64,000 bases of DNA, taken from NCBI RefSeq assembly GCF_901827175.1, contig NZ_LR594662.1, positions 3,100,001 to 3,164,000 of the forward strand, in the 5' to 3' direction. Below, one piece after another: positions 18,833-27,278 of the stretch. How positions within the stretch are numbered: the first letter of the stretch is position 1; every line of letters begins with the position of its first letter. This DNA is from Variovorax sp. RA8. Lineage in GTDB: Bacteria; Pseudomonadota; Gammaproteobacteria; Burkholderiales; Burkholderiaceae_C. The position numbers and the translations under genes were made by a program. The notes below the pieces were generated by a model. It was not told where the DNA came from. It ran no database searches and saw only the letters and a list, made by a program, of their open reading frames with translations.

Positions 18833-19442
18833 GGAAAGCCAATCGTCCCTCGCGCTGCCGCGGCACGCCGACGTGCTGCAGGCGCTGCGCGCCGCCACCG
18901 CGCCCCTCCACGAGCGGCTCGACACCGGCTTGCCGATCGCGCGCAAGGATGCCTCGCTGGACGACTACGCGGCGCACCTGCTCGTGCTTCGGCCATGGCT
19001 GCTGGCGGTGCGGCAAGAGCTGGCGGTCGCCGGGAGCGTCGCCCTGCATGCGGCGGCGAGGCACATCGACGCCAAGCTGGCCGACCTGTCGAGCGATCTC
19101 GCGGATGCCGGCCAATTCGTGCCCATGCCCGTGCCTGCGCACGCTGCCGCTTTTCGGCCGGCGCAGCCTGCGGGCGGGCCAGCCCATGCCTGGGGACTGG
19201 CCTACGTGGCGGAGGGTTCGCAACTTGGTGGCGTCGTGCTGCACCGGCGGCTGCGCGACCGGCTCGCTCCACATCCCTTGCGCTACCTGGTGGGCGCCGA
19301 CCACGAAGCGGGGGTGGCAGCGCGCTGGCGCGACTTCATCCTCCGACTGCGCGAGAGTGTCGCGGACCCGGCGTCCATCCGACAGGCCCAACGCGGCGCG
19401 ACGGCGGCCTTCGAAGACCTGCTGGTACGTTTTCGCGTGTGA
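18825..19442 (+). CDS. bphO: biliverdin-producing heme oxygenase
   Basis: This 205-residue all-helical enzyme would cleave heme to biliverdin, the chromophore of the bacteriophytochrome at the head of the operon. The proximal heme ligand is probably His29 in TAPLHERLD. The distal helix glycines are in AWGLAYVAEGSQLGG, typical of the BphO/HemO superfamily. The start is GTG at 18825, overlapping the hybrid kinase stop by eight bases. The gene runs convergently into the regulator gene on the other strand, with six bases between stops. Confidence 0.9.
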   Translation: MPEESQSSLALPRHADVLQALRAATAPLHERLDTGLPIARKDASLDDYAAHLLVLRPWLLAVRQELAVAGSVALHAAARHIDAKLADLSSDLADAGQFVPMPVPAHAAAFRPAQPAGGPAHAWGLAYVAEGSQLGGVVLHRRLRDRLAPHPLRYLVGADHEAGVAARWRDFILRLRESVADPASIRQAQRGATAAFEDLLVRFRV

Positions 19443-19448
19443 GTAGGC

Positions 19449-20018
19449 TCAGGCGGGCTTCTTGCTCTTGCTGCCGGTGATCCGATCCTTGAGTCCCAGC
19501 ACTTTTGTCACCGTCGCCCCCATTCCCATCAGCTGCATCGCCGTCTCGGGCGCCAGGCGCTGTACGTCGTCGAACCACTTCATCAGCCGGTCGATCAGGT
19601 CGTGCATCTCGCGCATGCGCTGCTGGGCATGGCGCTCCTGGTCGTTGGTGGGCTTCTCCAGCAGCGCCATGCGCAGCATCGACAGCGTGGGCTCGATCTC
19701 GCGGCGGCGGCGCTCCTCGGCCAGCACGCGGAAGATCTCCCAGACATCCGACGGCGCCTCGAAGTATTCGCGCCGGTCGCCGGGCTGGTGGCGCAGTTGC
19801 ACCAGGCGCCAGGATTGCAGTTCCTTGAGGCCCATGCTCACGTTGGAGCGCGAGAACGCCAGCGCCTCTGCGATCTCGTCCGCGTTGAGCGCGCGTTCCG
19901 AGATGAAGAGCAGGGCGTAGATCTGGCCAACGGTGCGGTTGATGCCCCACTTGCTGCCCATCTCACCGAAGTGGGCGATGAACTGGCGGCTGAGCGGGGG
20001 GAGGGTGTCGGTGGGCAT
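19449..20018 (-). CDS. GbsR/MarR-family transcriptional regulator
   Basis: The 189-residue protein has a winged-helix domain (IYALLFISERALNADEIAEALAFSRSNVS, ~residues 32-60) and the GbsR-like wing LRHQPGDRREYF. A long helical C-terminal part may serve in dimerisation. GbsR-type proteins are DNA-binding repressors or activators. The region before its start codon holds TTCA-N8-TGAA at 20049-20064, nearly the same as the operator of cydDCABX at 7116-7131. I infer that it regulates both its own gene and the bd oxidase operon. The start codon sits at the foot of a seven-pair hairpin with GGAAAA near the loop, which may damp translation. Confidence 0.88.
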   Translation of the reverse strand: MPTDTLPPLSRQFIAHFGEMGSKWGINRTVGQIYALLFISERALNADEIAEALAFSRSNVSMGLKELQSWRLVQLRHQPGDRREYFEAPSDVWEIFRVLAEERRRREIEPTLSMLRMALLEKPTNDQERHAQQRMREMHDLIDRLMKWFDDVQRLAPETAMQLMGMGATVTKVLGLKDRITGSKSKKPA

Positions 20019-20037
20019 CGGCCGATTTTCCGGCCGA
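20018..20037 (-). promoter_or_regulatory. start-codon hairpin of the GbsR/MarR regulator
   Basis: TCGGCCG-N6-CGGCCGA is a perfect seven-pair inverted repeat ending at the regulator's ATG. The purine-rich GGAAAA, the only plausible ribosome binding site, sits at and next to its loop. Confidence 0.5.
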
Positions 20038-20048
20038 ATTGCTGTAGC

Positions 20049-20064
20049 TTCAAGAAAGACTGAA
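20049..20064. promoter_or_regulatory. operator candidate for the GbsR/MarR regulator (autoregulation)
   Basis: TTCA-AGAAAGAC-TGAA lies 31 bases upstream of the regulator start. It matches TTCA-GGAAATAC-TGAA before cydD at 14 of 16 positions. Confidence 0.55.
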
Positions 20065-20090
20065 AATTCCGCACCCCGCTGAAGGGGGCA

Positions 20091-20513
20091 CTAGGCCCAA
20101 GGCGTGGGCGCGGGCACTTCGCACACCGGGTCGACGTCGACGCTCTTGAAGTCGGCCGGCGACACGATCTCGAGGTACTCCATGTCCGGCGAATAGTCGA
20201 ACAGGTAGTGCCGGATGCCCGGGCGCTGGTGCACCACGTCGCCGGCTTCCACCAGCGTCACCTTGTCCTCGTACATGAAGCGGGCCCAGCCCTTGACCAT
20301 GATCACGATCTGGAAGTCCGCCTCGTGGCGGTGCCAGCCGGTGCCCGCTTCCGGTGCCATGTTGGCCTTGACCAGGTGCGCGATGACCTTGCCGTTCGTG
20401 GCCTCGGCGATGCCGAGGTCCCGGTACAGGAAGAAGTCGCGCAAGCCGCCCGAGACATAGTCGGTGTCGCCGAGCTTGACGTGAGAGAACTTCGTGTCGG
20501 TGCGGTCCAGCAT
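20091..20513 (-). CDS. cupin-domain protein
   Basis: The 140-residue protein has a single cupin barrel. TGWHRHEADFQIVIMVKG (~residues 60-77) gives the first metal-binding motif with two histidines and a glutamate. VEAGDVVHQRPGIRHY gives the second. Most of the protein is the barrel, and it has no signal peptide. It lies upstream of, and in the same direction as, the GbsR/MarR gene, 72 bases apart with the operator between. Its substrate or ligand cannot be told from the sequence. Confidence 0.8.
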   Translation of the reverse strand: MLDRTDTKFSHVKLGDTDYVSGGLRDFFLYRDLGIAEATNGKVIAHLVKANMAPEAGTGWHRHEADFQIVIMVKGWARFMYEDKVTLVEAGDVVHQRPGIRHYLFDYSPDMEYLEIVSPADFKSVDVDPVCEVPAPTPWA

Positions 20514-20835
20514 GAAAGCTCCTTGCAGGTCGGGTTATGCCGTGCCGCAACATGCATAAAGCATTCCCGCGCAGCGGTTGACAAGGGGCCGCCGCGCTTC
20601 GAAATTCAACCGCGGCGCTGCCCAGCCGGCCGGGGCGGTCCTGCTCGAAGCGTCGCGCGCGGCGTTTGCGCAAGCCTTCGCGCTCACGGCCTCGATCAGC
20701 GCCGCAGTGGCGCAGGTTGGCGCTGCTTGCGGGTTTCATGCTGCGCCACGTGAGCGGTCCGCCGCAGGCCGCGCCGGCAGCGCCGCCTCGCCCTTGCGTC
20801 CGCGAGGTTCGAGCTTGCGCGGATAATCCCCGCCC
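20514..20835. other. 322-bp intergenic region between cupin and aroC
   Basis: This region separates the divergent cupin and aroC genes and should hold both promoters. It is GC-rich and shows no convincing gene or strong inverted repeat. On the minus strand TTGTCA with an AT-rich TTTATG about 18 bases on (near 20560-20590) is a weak promoter candidate for the cupin. GGATAAT just before the aroC ATG is too close to be its -10. Confidence 0.4.
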
Positions 20836-21960
20836 ATGAGCGGCAACACCTTCGGCACCCTTTTCGCGGTCACCAACTTCGGCGAATCCCATGGCCCCGC
20901 GATCGGCTGCGTCATCGACGGCTGCCCGCCCGGCCTGGCGCTCACCGAAGCCGACATCCAGGGCGACCTCGACCGCCGCCGCCCCGGCACCAGCCGGCAC
21001 GTGACGCAGCGCAACGAGCCGGACATCGTGCAGATCCTCTCCGGCGTCTACGAAGGCAAGACCACCGGCACGCCGATCGCGCTGCTCATCCGCAACACCG
21101 ACCAGCGCAGCAAGGACTACGGTCAGATCGCGCAGCAGTTCCGCCCAGGCCACGCCGACTTCACCTACTGGAAGAAATACGGCATTCGCGACCCGCGCGG
21201 CGGCGGCCGTTCCTCGGCGCGGTTGACGGCGCCGATGGTGGCGGCCGGCGCTGTGGCCAGGAAGTGGCTGTTCGAGAAGTACGGCACCGTTTTCCGCGGG
21301 TGCATGACCCGGATCGGCGAGGTCGAGATCCCGTTCGAGAGCTGGGACCATGTGCCGAACAACCCCTTCTTCGCGCCCATGGCCGACGTCTCCCGGCTCG
21401 AGGCCTACATGGACGCACTGCGCAAGGCCGGCGACTCCTGCGGTGCCCGCATCCGCGTGACGGCCTCGAAGGTGCCGGTGGGTCTGGGCGAGCCGCTCTT
21501 CGACAAGATGGATGCCGACATCGCCTGGGCCATGATGGGCATCAACGCCGTCAAGGGCGTGGAGATCGGCGCCGGCTTCGGCAGCGTCACGCAGCGCGGC
21601 ACCACGCACGGCGACTCGATCAGGCCCGACGGCTTCGAGAGCAACAACGCCGGCGGCGTGCTCGGCGGCATCACCACCGGGCAGGACCTGGATGTGAGCA
21701 TCGCCATCAAGCCCACCAGCTCGATCATCAGCCCGCGCCAGTCGGTGGACATCCACAACCAGCCGGTCGAGGTGGTCACCAAGGGCCGCCACGACCCCTG
21801 CGTCGGGATTCGCGCCACCCCCATCGCCGAGGCGATGCTGGCGCTGGTCGTGATGGAGCACGCGCTGCGCAACCGCGCCCAGTGCGGGGATGTGATCGGG
21901 GCGCCCGATCCGGGGCAGTCCGCCGCCGAGGGAACGTCGCCGCAGGCGTCCTTCCTCTAG
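20836..21960 (+). CDS. aroC: chorismate synthase
   Basis: AroC makes chorismate from 5-enolpyruvylshikimate-3-phosphate using reduced FMN, the last shikimate pathway step. The 374-residue protein has all three family signatures: [18 protein letters not shown] (~residues 16-33), [25 protein letters not shown] (~105-130), and [21 protein letters not shown] near the C-terminus. Length is in the usual range. The MFS gene that follows starts within its stop codon (TAGTG). It is the biosynthetic counterpart of the catabolic shikimate cluster at 28-33 kb but is not part of it. Confidence 0.97.
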   Translation: MSGNTFGTLFAVTNFGESHGPAIGCVIDGCPPGLALTEADIQGDLDRRRPGTSRHVTQRNEPDIVQILSGVYEGKTTGTPIALLIRNTDQRSKDYGQIAQQFRPGHADFTYWKKYGIRDPRGGGRSSARLTAPMVAAGAVARKWLFEKYGTVFRGCMTRIGEVEIPFESWDHVPNNPFFAPMADVSRLEAYMDALRKAGDSCGARIRVTASKVPVGLGEPLFDKMDADIAWAMMGINAVKGVEIGAGFGSVTQRGTTHGDSIRPDGFESNNAGGVLGGITTGQDLDVSIAIKPTSSIISPRQSVDIHNQPVEVVTKGRHDPCVGIRATPIAEAMLALVVMEHALRNRAQCGDVIGAPDPGQSAAEGTSPQASFL

Positions 21961-23138
21961 TGGCAGCGCCGGAGTCTGCCGCAGGCGGCCGCGGCCATCT
22001 GCTGGCGTTCGCCGGCCTGTCGGCAAGCTACTTCGCGCACATCGGCTTCTTCAATCCGTACCTGCCGCTCTGGCTCCAGAGCCTGGGGCTGCCGATCTTC
22101 ACCATCAGCCTGCTGACCTCGGTGCAGTCGATCACGCGCGTCTTCGCGCCCTATGCCTGGGGTGCGCTGAGCGACCACACCGGCCAGCGCGTGCTGCTGC
22201 TGCGCGTCAGCGCGGCGGTGGCGCTCTTCGCCTCGCTCGGCCTGTGGTGGAACGGCGGCGCCTGGTGGCTGGGCCTGGTGCTGCTGGTGACGTTCATCCA
22301 CACCAGCTCGATGATGTCGCTCACCGAGGCGGCCATGGCCCACCTGGTGGCGGGCGACTGGGGCCGCTACGGCCGCATCCGGCTGTGGGGCTCGGCCGGT
22401 TTCCTCGTCACCGTCTTCATCGCGGGCGAGTGGTTCGAGCGTTTCGGCATGGGCCATTTCCCCGCCTGGGCCGGCGGCACGCTGGCCATCGTGCTGATCG
22501 CGACCCTGCTGCTGCCCGACACGCGCGAGGCGCCCCTTGCCCACGCGGCGCAAAAGGAGCCGGTCGGGCCGGTGCTGCGCATCCCGGCGGTGCGCTGGTT
22601 CTTCGCCTCGCTGTTCTTCCACGTGATGGCGCATTTCGCGGTCTACGGCTTCCTGTCCCTCTACCTGGATTCGCTGGGCTACGGCAAGGGGGTGATCGGC
22701 CTGCTGTGGGCGCTGTCGGTCGGGGCCGAGGTGGCGTGGTTCTTCCTGCAGGGCCGGCTGCTCGGGCGCTTCGCGATGCCGCGCTGGCTGCTGATCTGCG
22801 GCGTGGCCGCGGTGTTTCGGATGGGGCTCACCGCGGGCGGCGGTCCGTGGGTCTGGGCGCTGGCAGCGGCCCAGCTGCTGCACGCGCTGTCCTTTGCCGC
22901 GCATCACACCACCTGCATCGCGATGGTGTCGCGCCATTTCCCGGGGCGGCTGCGCGGGCGCGGGCAGGCGCTCTTCACCGTGATCGGCTACGGCTTCGGC
23001 GGCGTGCTGGGCGTGCTGGCCGGTGGCGCGATCGCGCAGCACTTCGGCTATGTGGCGATGTTCGGCGTCGCGACCCTGCTGGCGGTGGTGGGCAGTGCGT
23101 GCGCGTGGCGGACTCAGCGGCTGGAGGCAGGGCGTTGA
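21960..23138 (+). CDS. MFS transporter, 3-phenylpropionate permease-like (MFS_1-like)
   Basis: This 392-residue inner-membrane transporter has about twelve hydrophobic segments. The opening LLAFAGLSASYFAHIGFFNPYLPLWLQSLGL and the A-motif-like WGALSDHTGQR match the HcaT/YcaD-like branch of the major facilitator superfamily. The RIRLWGSAGFLVTV segment supports the same branch. The best start is GTG 21960, whose first base is the last base of the aroC stop codon; no ATG lies near the true N-terminus. It is probably cotranscribed with aroC. The substrate is unknown. A palindrome, CGCGGATATCCGCG (23156-23169), lies just downstream. Confidence 0.85.
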   Translation: MAAPESAAGGRGHLLAFAGLSASYFAHIGFFNPYLPLWLQSLGLPIFTISLLTSVQSITRVFAPYAWGALSDHTGQRVLLLRVSAAVALFASLGLWWNGGAWWLGLVLLVTFIHTSSMMSLTEAAMAHLVAGDWGRYGRIRLWGSAGFLVTVFIAGEWFERFGMGHFPAWAGGTLAIVLIATLLLPDTREAPLAHAAQKEPVGPVLRIPAVRWFFASLFFHVMAHFAVYGFLSLYLDSLGYGKGVIGLLWALSVGAEVAWFFLQGRLLGRFAMPRWLLICGVAAVFRMGLTAGGGPWVWALAAAQLLHALSFAAHHTTCIAMVSRHFPGRLRGRGQALFTVIGYGFGGVLGVLAGGAIAQHFGYVAMFGVATLLAVVGSACAWRTQRLEAGR

Positions 23139-23238
23139 CGTTTGTGCCTGGACGACGCGGATATCCGCGCCGCCTTGCAGTGCCCTAGGCAACGCCGACT
23201 GGGACAAACCCCGATTCCGCGCGAAAGTCGAACGCGGC

Positions 23239-23255
23239 TGATCGATGATCGATCA
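23239..23255. promoter_or_regulatory. operator candidate of the MHS transporter gene
   Basis: TGATCGAT-G-ATCGATCA is a perfect eight-base inverted repeat about 80 bases upstream of the transporter start. Its core CGATNATCG is the same as that of two sites between the IclR and shikimate-dehydrogenase genes (28098-28106 and 28119-28127). Confidence 0.6.
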
Positions 23256-23335
23256 AGGCCCACGGCCATTGCATTGCCGACGCTCCGCGCCCAGACCTAC
23301 AGTCGCGTCGCCCCCAATCCAACGGAGACATACCC

Positions 23336-24745
23336 ATGAGCAATCCCCAGGAGCACGAGCCCCATGGCCGGCACCAGTCGAAGAAGGCCGCCGCGAGCGG
23401 CTGGATCGGCTCGGCGCTCGAGTACTACGACTTCTTCATCTACGCCACCGCGGCCTCGCTGATCTTTCCGCAGATCTTCTTTCCCAAGGGCGACCCGAAG
23501 ATCGCCATCGTCGCTTCACTGGCGACCTACGGCGTCGGCTACGTGGCGCGCCCCATCGGCGCCTTCTTCCTGGGCCACTGGGGCGACACCCACGGCCGCA
23601 AGCAAGTGCTGATCCTGTGCATGTTCCTGATGGGCTTCTCGACCATCGCGGTCGGCCTGCTGCCGACCTACGACCAGGTCGGTCTGCTGGCGCCGGTGCT
23701 GCTGGTGATTTGCCGCCTCGTCCAGGGCTTCGCGGTGGCCGGCGAGATCTCGGGGGCGAGTTCGATGATCCTGGAGCACGCGCCCTTCGGCCGGCGCGGC
23801 TTCTTCGCCAGCTTCACGCTGCAGGGCGTGCAGGCCGGCCAGATCCTGGCTGCGGCGGTGTTCCTGCCGCTCGCGCACTACATGCCGGAGCAGGCCTTCA
23901 ACAGCTGGGGCTGGCGCATTCCCTTCCTGCTGAGCTTCATCGTGATCGTCGCGGGCTACATCATCCGCCGCGAGGTCGACGAGACGCCTGCCTTCGCGGA
24001 GGAAGGGCAGAAGCAGCAGCGGCCGCGCTCGCCCATCGTCGACGCCTTCAAGTACAGCTGGAAGGACATGCTGCGCGTGGTGTGCATGGCGCTGATGAAC
24101 GTGATCCCGGTGGTCGCCACCATCTTCGGCGCCGCCTATGCGGTGCAGGCCGCCTACGGCATCGGCTTCGCGAAGGACATCTACCTGTGGATCCCGGTGC
24201 TGGGCAACATCCTCGCGGTGGCGGTGATTCCCTACGTGGGCAACCTGTCGGACCGGATCGGCCGCAAGCCGCCCATCGTCGTCGGCGCGCTGGCGTCGGG
24301 CCTGCTGGCTTTCGGCTATCTCTATGCCATCAGCATCAAGAACGTGCCGCTGGCGATCTGCATGTCGCTGCTGATGTGGGGCGTGGTCTACCAGGGCTAC
24401 AACGCGGTGTTCCCGAGCTTCTACCCCGAGCTGTTTCCGACCCGCACCCGCGTCTCGGCCATGGCGATCTCGCAGAACCTGGGCACCGCCATCACCGCGA
24501 TGCTGCCGGCGCTGTTTGCCACCGTGGCGCCTCCCGGCGCGGCCAATATCCCGCTGATCGTCGGCTCGTTGGCCTTCGGCATCACGGTCATCGCGGCGAT
24601 TGCTGCCTTGAGTGCTCGCGAGACGTATCGCATCCACATGAACGATCTCGGGAATCCGGATGCAGTGCCCGTGCCCAAGCCGGACTATGAGCGGATGCGG
24701 GAGCAGACGCTGGCGGATGCGAGGTTGGCGAAGGCGGTGGGCTGA
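23336..24745 (+). CDS. MHS-family MFS transporter (metabolite:H+ symporter)
   Basis: The 469-residue permease has twelve predicted helices. MHS-family marks are SALEYYDFFIYATAASLIFP near the N-terminus, RPIGAFFLGHWGDTHGRKQVL between helices 2 and 3, and GEISGASSMILEHAPFGRRGFF. Relatives such as ShiA, KgtP and PcaT carry shikimate, dicarboxylates or beta-ketoadipate with protons. Its promoter region has the CGATNATCG palindrome also found at the IclR/shikimate-dehydrogenase promoter. I infer uptake of shikimate, quinate or a related aromatic acid. The exact substrate is not proven by sequence. Confidence 0.88.
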   Translation: MSNPQEHEPHGRHQSKKAAASGWIGSALEYYDFFIYATAASLIFPQIFFPKGDPKIAIVASLATYGVGYVARPIGAFFLGHWGDTHGRKQVLILCMFLMGFSTIAVGLLPTYDQVGLLAPVLLVICRLVQGFAVAGEISGASSMILEHAPFGRRGFFASFTLQGVQAGQILAAAVFLPLAHYMPEQAFNSWGWRIPFLLSFIVIVAGYIIRREVDETPAFAEEGQKQQRPRSPIVDAFKYSWKDMLRVVCMALMNVIPVVATIFGAAYAVQAAYGIGFAKDIYLWIPVLGNILAVAVIPYVGNLSDRIGRKPPIVVGALASGLLAFGYLYAISIKNVPLAICMSLLMWGVVYQGYNAVFPSFYPELFPTRTRVSAMAISQNLGTAITAMLPALFATVAPPGAANIPLIVGSLAFGITVIAAIAALSARETYRIHMNDLGNPDAVPVPKPDYERMREQTLADARLAKAVG

Positions 24746-24826
24746 ATACCCGCGCCATCAGTGAAAGCGCGTGCAGATCTCGCGGCACATGGGATCCGGG
24801 CGCGCGGGCGTCCCGGCTCCGCATCG

Positions 24827-25714
24827 CTACCGGGGCTGCAGGACGTCACGCGCTTTCTCGCAGAGAACAAGGTTTTCCCCAACGAGCAGCGAGAGAGCTG
24901 TCCCAGCTTCGGCCGCCAGTTCCTGCGCCGGCGCGACCTCGATCGGCGTGAGCGCGAAGCGGTGCAGGAAGTCGCCCATTCGTTGCGGCTCCATGGACCA
25001 GGTGAAAGGCTCGCTGCGCCACGCCAGCCACCGCTCTACCCAGGCATTGCGGGGGCGAAAACCGGCGCTCCCGTCGGGCCACCTCGACATGAAGCTGAAC
25101 ACCATGCGGGCCGATGGTGTGCGCAGCGCCGCGATGGCCTGGAACAGCCGGTCGATGGCCTCGGGCGCGAGGTACATCAGCACCCCCTCGGCGATGACCA
25201 GGGTGGCGCGACCGTCATCGAAATGTTCGACGGGCAGCGGATCGGCCGCGAGGTCGACGGCGACGAAGCGCATGTTGGGCGCAAGCTCGCCACCCAGCGC
25301 GCTGCGCTTGGCGCGCTGCGTTGCCGGGTGGTCGATCTCGATCCAGTCGATGTGCGGGAACTCCGGCGCCAAGCGCAGCGCCAGCGTGTCGAAGCCGGCA
25401 CCGATGACCACGACGCGATGGAAGCCGGTGGCGATGGACTCGCGGCAGCGGCGTTCGATCCAGCGCTTGCGGTGCCAGTAGTGGGCAATGATGCCGGGCA
25501 AGACCGTGCGCTCGAGAACGCGCCACAGCATGCGCGTAGGAGCGAAGGACGCACTCTTCGCAAGCATGCGATCAGCAAGGCTGCCGCACAGGAAGCGCTC
25601 GCACAACGCACGCGCACCCGGCGCGACCAGCCTGGCCGTCCGCGGGTCGCTGGCCAGCAGGATCGTGCTCGCCGCAATCAGCTTGGCCGTGCTGCTGGCT
25701 CGATCGGACTTCAC
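24827..25714 (-). CDS. class I SAM-dependent methyltransferase, leucine carboxyl methyltransferase (PPM1)-like
   Basis: The 295-residue protein has a Rossmann methyltransferase core. RVVVIGAGFDTLALRL (~residues 99-114) is motif I, WIEIDHPATQRAKR is the acidic motif II of the PPM1-like group, and LVIAEGVLMYLAPEAI is motif IV. The N-terminal helical lid is present. The start is GTG at 25714, overlapping the stop of the FAD oxidoreductase gene (GTGA), so the two are translationally coupled. PPM1-like bacterial members often methylate carboxyl or hydroxyl groups of small molecules. The substrate here is unknown. Confidence 0.86.
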   Translation of the reverse strand: MKSDRASSTAKLIAASTILLASDPRTARLVAPGARALCERFLCGSLADRMLAKSASFAPTRMLWRVLERTVLPGIIAHYWHRKRWIERRCRESIATGFHRVVVIGAGFDTLALRLAPEFPHIDWIEIDHPATQRAKRSALGGELAPNMRFVAVDLAADPLPVEHFDDGRATLVIAEGVLMYLAPEAIDRLFQAIAALRTPSARMVFSFMSRWPDGSAGFRPRNAWVERWLAWRSEPFTWSMEPQRMGDFLHRFALTPIEVAPAQELAAEAGTALSLLVGENLVLCEKARDVLQPR

Positions 25715-27150
25715 GCCGATGCACCTTCACGTGCGAGCGCACCGGGGAAGGCGTGCGCGAACGCATCGCGATAGTGCGTGTACCAGGTGCTGACGAACAG
25801 CTCGTCCGGGTCGTGTTCAAGCTTCTTTGCAAGCCACGCGCCGAACCGCGGATAGCACCGTCGCACCTGCGCGGCAGATGCGTGGCGGTGGTAGGTGAGG
25901 AAGAAGCTGCCTCCGAGTTCGGTGGCGGCGTCGATCAGTGCGCGAAAGGTGTCTGCCGTGCGGGTGAGCCCCGCAGTGTCGTGCGATGTTCTTAGATTGA
26001 AGACGACGCACGCGAAGTCATCCTTCGCCCACGGAAGGTACGAGGTCGTGTCGCGAAGAATGGACCGGATGGTGCCGTAGATCACCTCGGTGCCGAACAC
26101 GCGAAGCACGTTGCGGGCTTGCTGCATGAAGGCCAGCAGCCGATGGCGCGGCACGTAGTGCTCGCCGATGACGAGCGTCTCTTTCGAGGCATCCTCGCCG
26201 GCCTGCCTGCTTGCGAGAAAGTCGGCATAGCTCGGGATGTAGGTACTGAGCTGCATGGTGTCCGACCCGTACAGCTTGCCGTGGGTGCCGAGGTAGTGCC
26301 TGGCGTATTGGGCGAAGGCCGCCTTCTTGTCGTCGTGCGCGAGGCGCAGCAGTTCCAACCAGGTATCGGGTGCGAGGTCAGCCGCCGCATCCTCGCGAAC
26401 GCCGGAGACCTCCGCAGGCTCGTAGCAGGCCAGGACGCCGCGGCGCAGGAAGTGGTCGTCATGCGCGTCGATGGCGAACTGGAAGTCGCCGTACACGCAG
26501 CCCTCGTCGGCGCGGCGAAAAACGGCGTTCACCGCATCGTCCAGGTCGAGCACGTCGACGACGCGCCTGACGAGAAGACGCGGGCACAGGCGCAAGGTTG
26601 CTGCATAGACGATGCCGAAGAGGCCGTAGCCGCCGATCGCCAGCGAGAACAGTTCGGGGTTGTGGCTGCGGCTGCAGAACACCACGTCGCCGCGCGCGTC
26701 GACGAGGGTGAGGTCCTCGATGTCGTGACCCAAGGGCTGCATGGCCAGGCCGCGTCCATGCGCATTCGCCGCAATGGAGCCGCCCAGCGTGACGTCGTCG
26801 ACGCCGGTCTGCTTCTGCCGGATGCCCCAGCGGTTCTGGCTGCTGGCGTCCATGGCGTGCGTCGCCTCGATGATGCGCGGCCACATCGCGCCGGCTTCAA
26901 TCTGCAGCAGCCCGAGCAACGGGTCGGCCTTGAGCACCTTGTCCAGGCCCCTCATGTCGATGTGGACGGAGTCTGCGGCAAACTGCTGGCCGCCCATGGC
27001 GTGCCGGCCACCGGCGACCGAAATGCGCCGGCCCGCGACGGCGGCTCGCCTGACCGTGGCCTGCAATTCGACCAGTGTCCGAGGTCGGCATACCTGCGCC
27101 ACCCTGGTGGCGTTCAACTGGGAATGCACGTCGTCGAGAATTTGCTTCAT
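25711..27150 (-). CDS. FAD-binding oxidoreductase (PCMH/VAO type)
   Basis: The 479-residue flavoenzyme has an N-terminal FAD-binding PCMH domain. CRPRTLVELQATVRRAA leads into ISVAGGRHAMGGQQF, whose histidine is at the position used for covalent flavin in many relatives. QTGVDDVTLGGSIAANAHGRG and LFSLAIGGYGLFGIVYAATLRL complete the FAD site. The C-terminal half is a substrate domain resembling aldonolactone or DprE1-like oxidases. No signal peptide is seen. It is coupled to the methyltransferase by a four-base overlap and lies downstream of the IclR regulator on the same strand. The reaction is not identified. Confidence 0.82.
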   Translation of the reverse strand: MKQILDDVHSQLNATRVAQVCRPRTLVELQATVRRAAVAGRRISVAGGRHAMGGQQFAADSVHIDMRGLDKVLKADPLLGLLQIEAGAMWPRIIEATHAMDASSQNRWGIRQKQTGVDDVTLGGSIAANAHGRGLAMQPLGHDIEDLTLVDARGDVVFCSRSHNPELFSLAIGGYGLFGIVYAATLRLCPRLLVRRVVDVLDLDDAVNAVFRRADEGCVYGDFQFAIDAHDDHFLRRGVLACYEPAEVSGVREDAAADLAPDTWLELLRLAHDDKKAAFAQYARHYLGTHGKLYGSDTMQLSTYIPSYADFLASRQAGEDASKETLVIGEHYVPRHRLLAFMQQARNVLRVFGTEVIYGTIRSILRDTTSYLPWAKDDFACVVFNLRTSHDTAGLTRTADTFRALIDAATELGGSFFLTYHRHASAAQVRRCYPRFGAWLAKKLEHDPDELFVSTWYTHYRDAFAHAFPGALAREGASA

Positions 27151-27278
27151 TGCTTCCGCGTCGGGGCGGTGGGTTGTGGCGAGGTGCGCATCATGGCCAG
27201 GCCTTCCCGGCTGGCTTCGGCCGTCATCGTGGAGGTCGCCGAATACGCGCTGCGACGTACCGGATTGCGATACTTCGC

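Noticed and set aside
20578..20826. 82-codon frame in the cupin/aroC intergenic region
   Set aside because: It has no ribosome site, an Ala/Arg-rich translation and no recognisable family, so I treat the region as non-coding.
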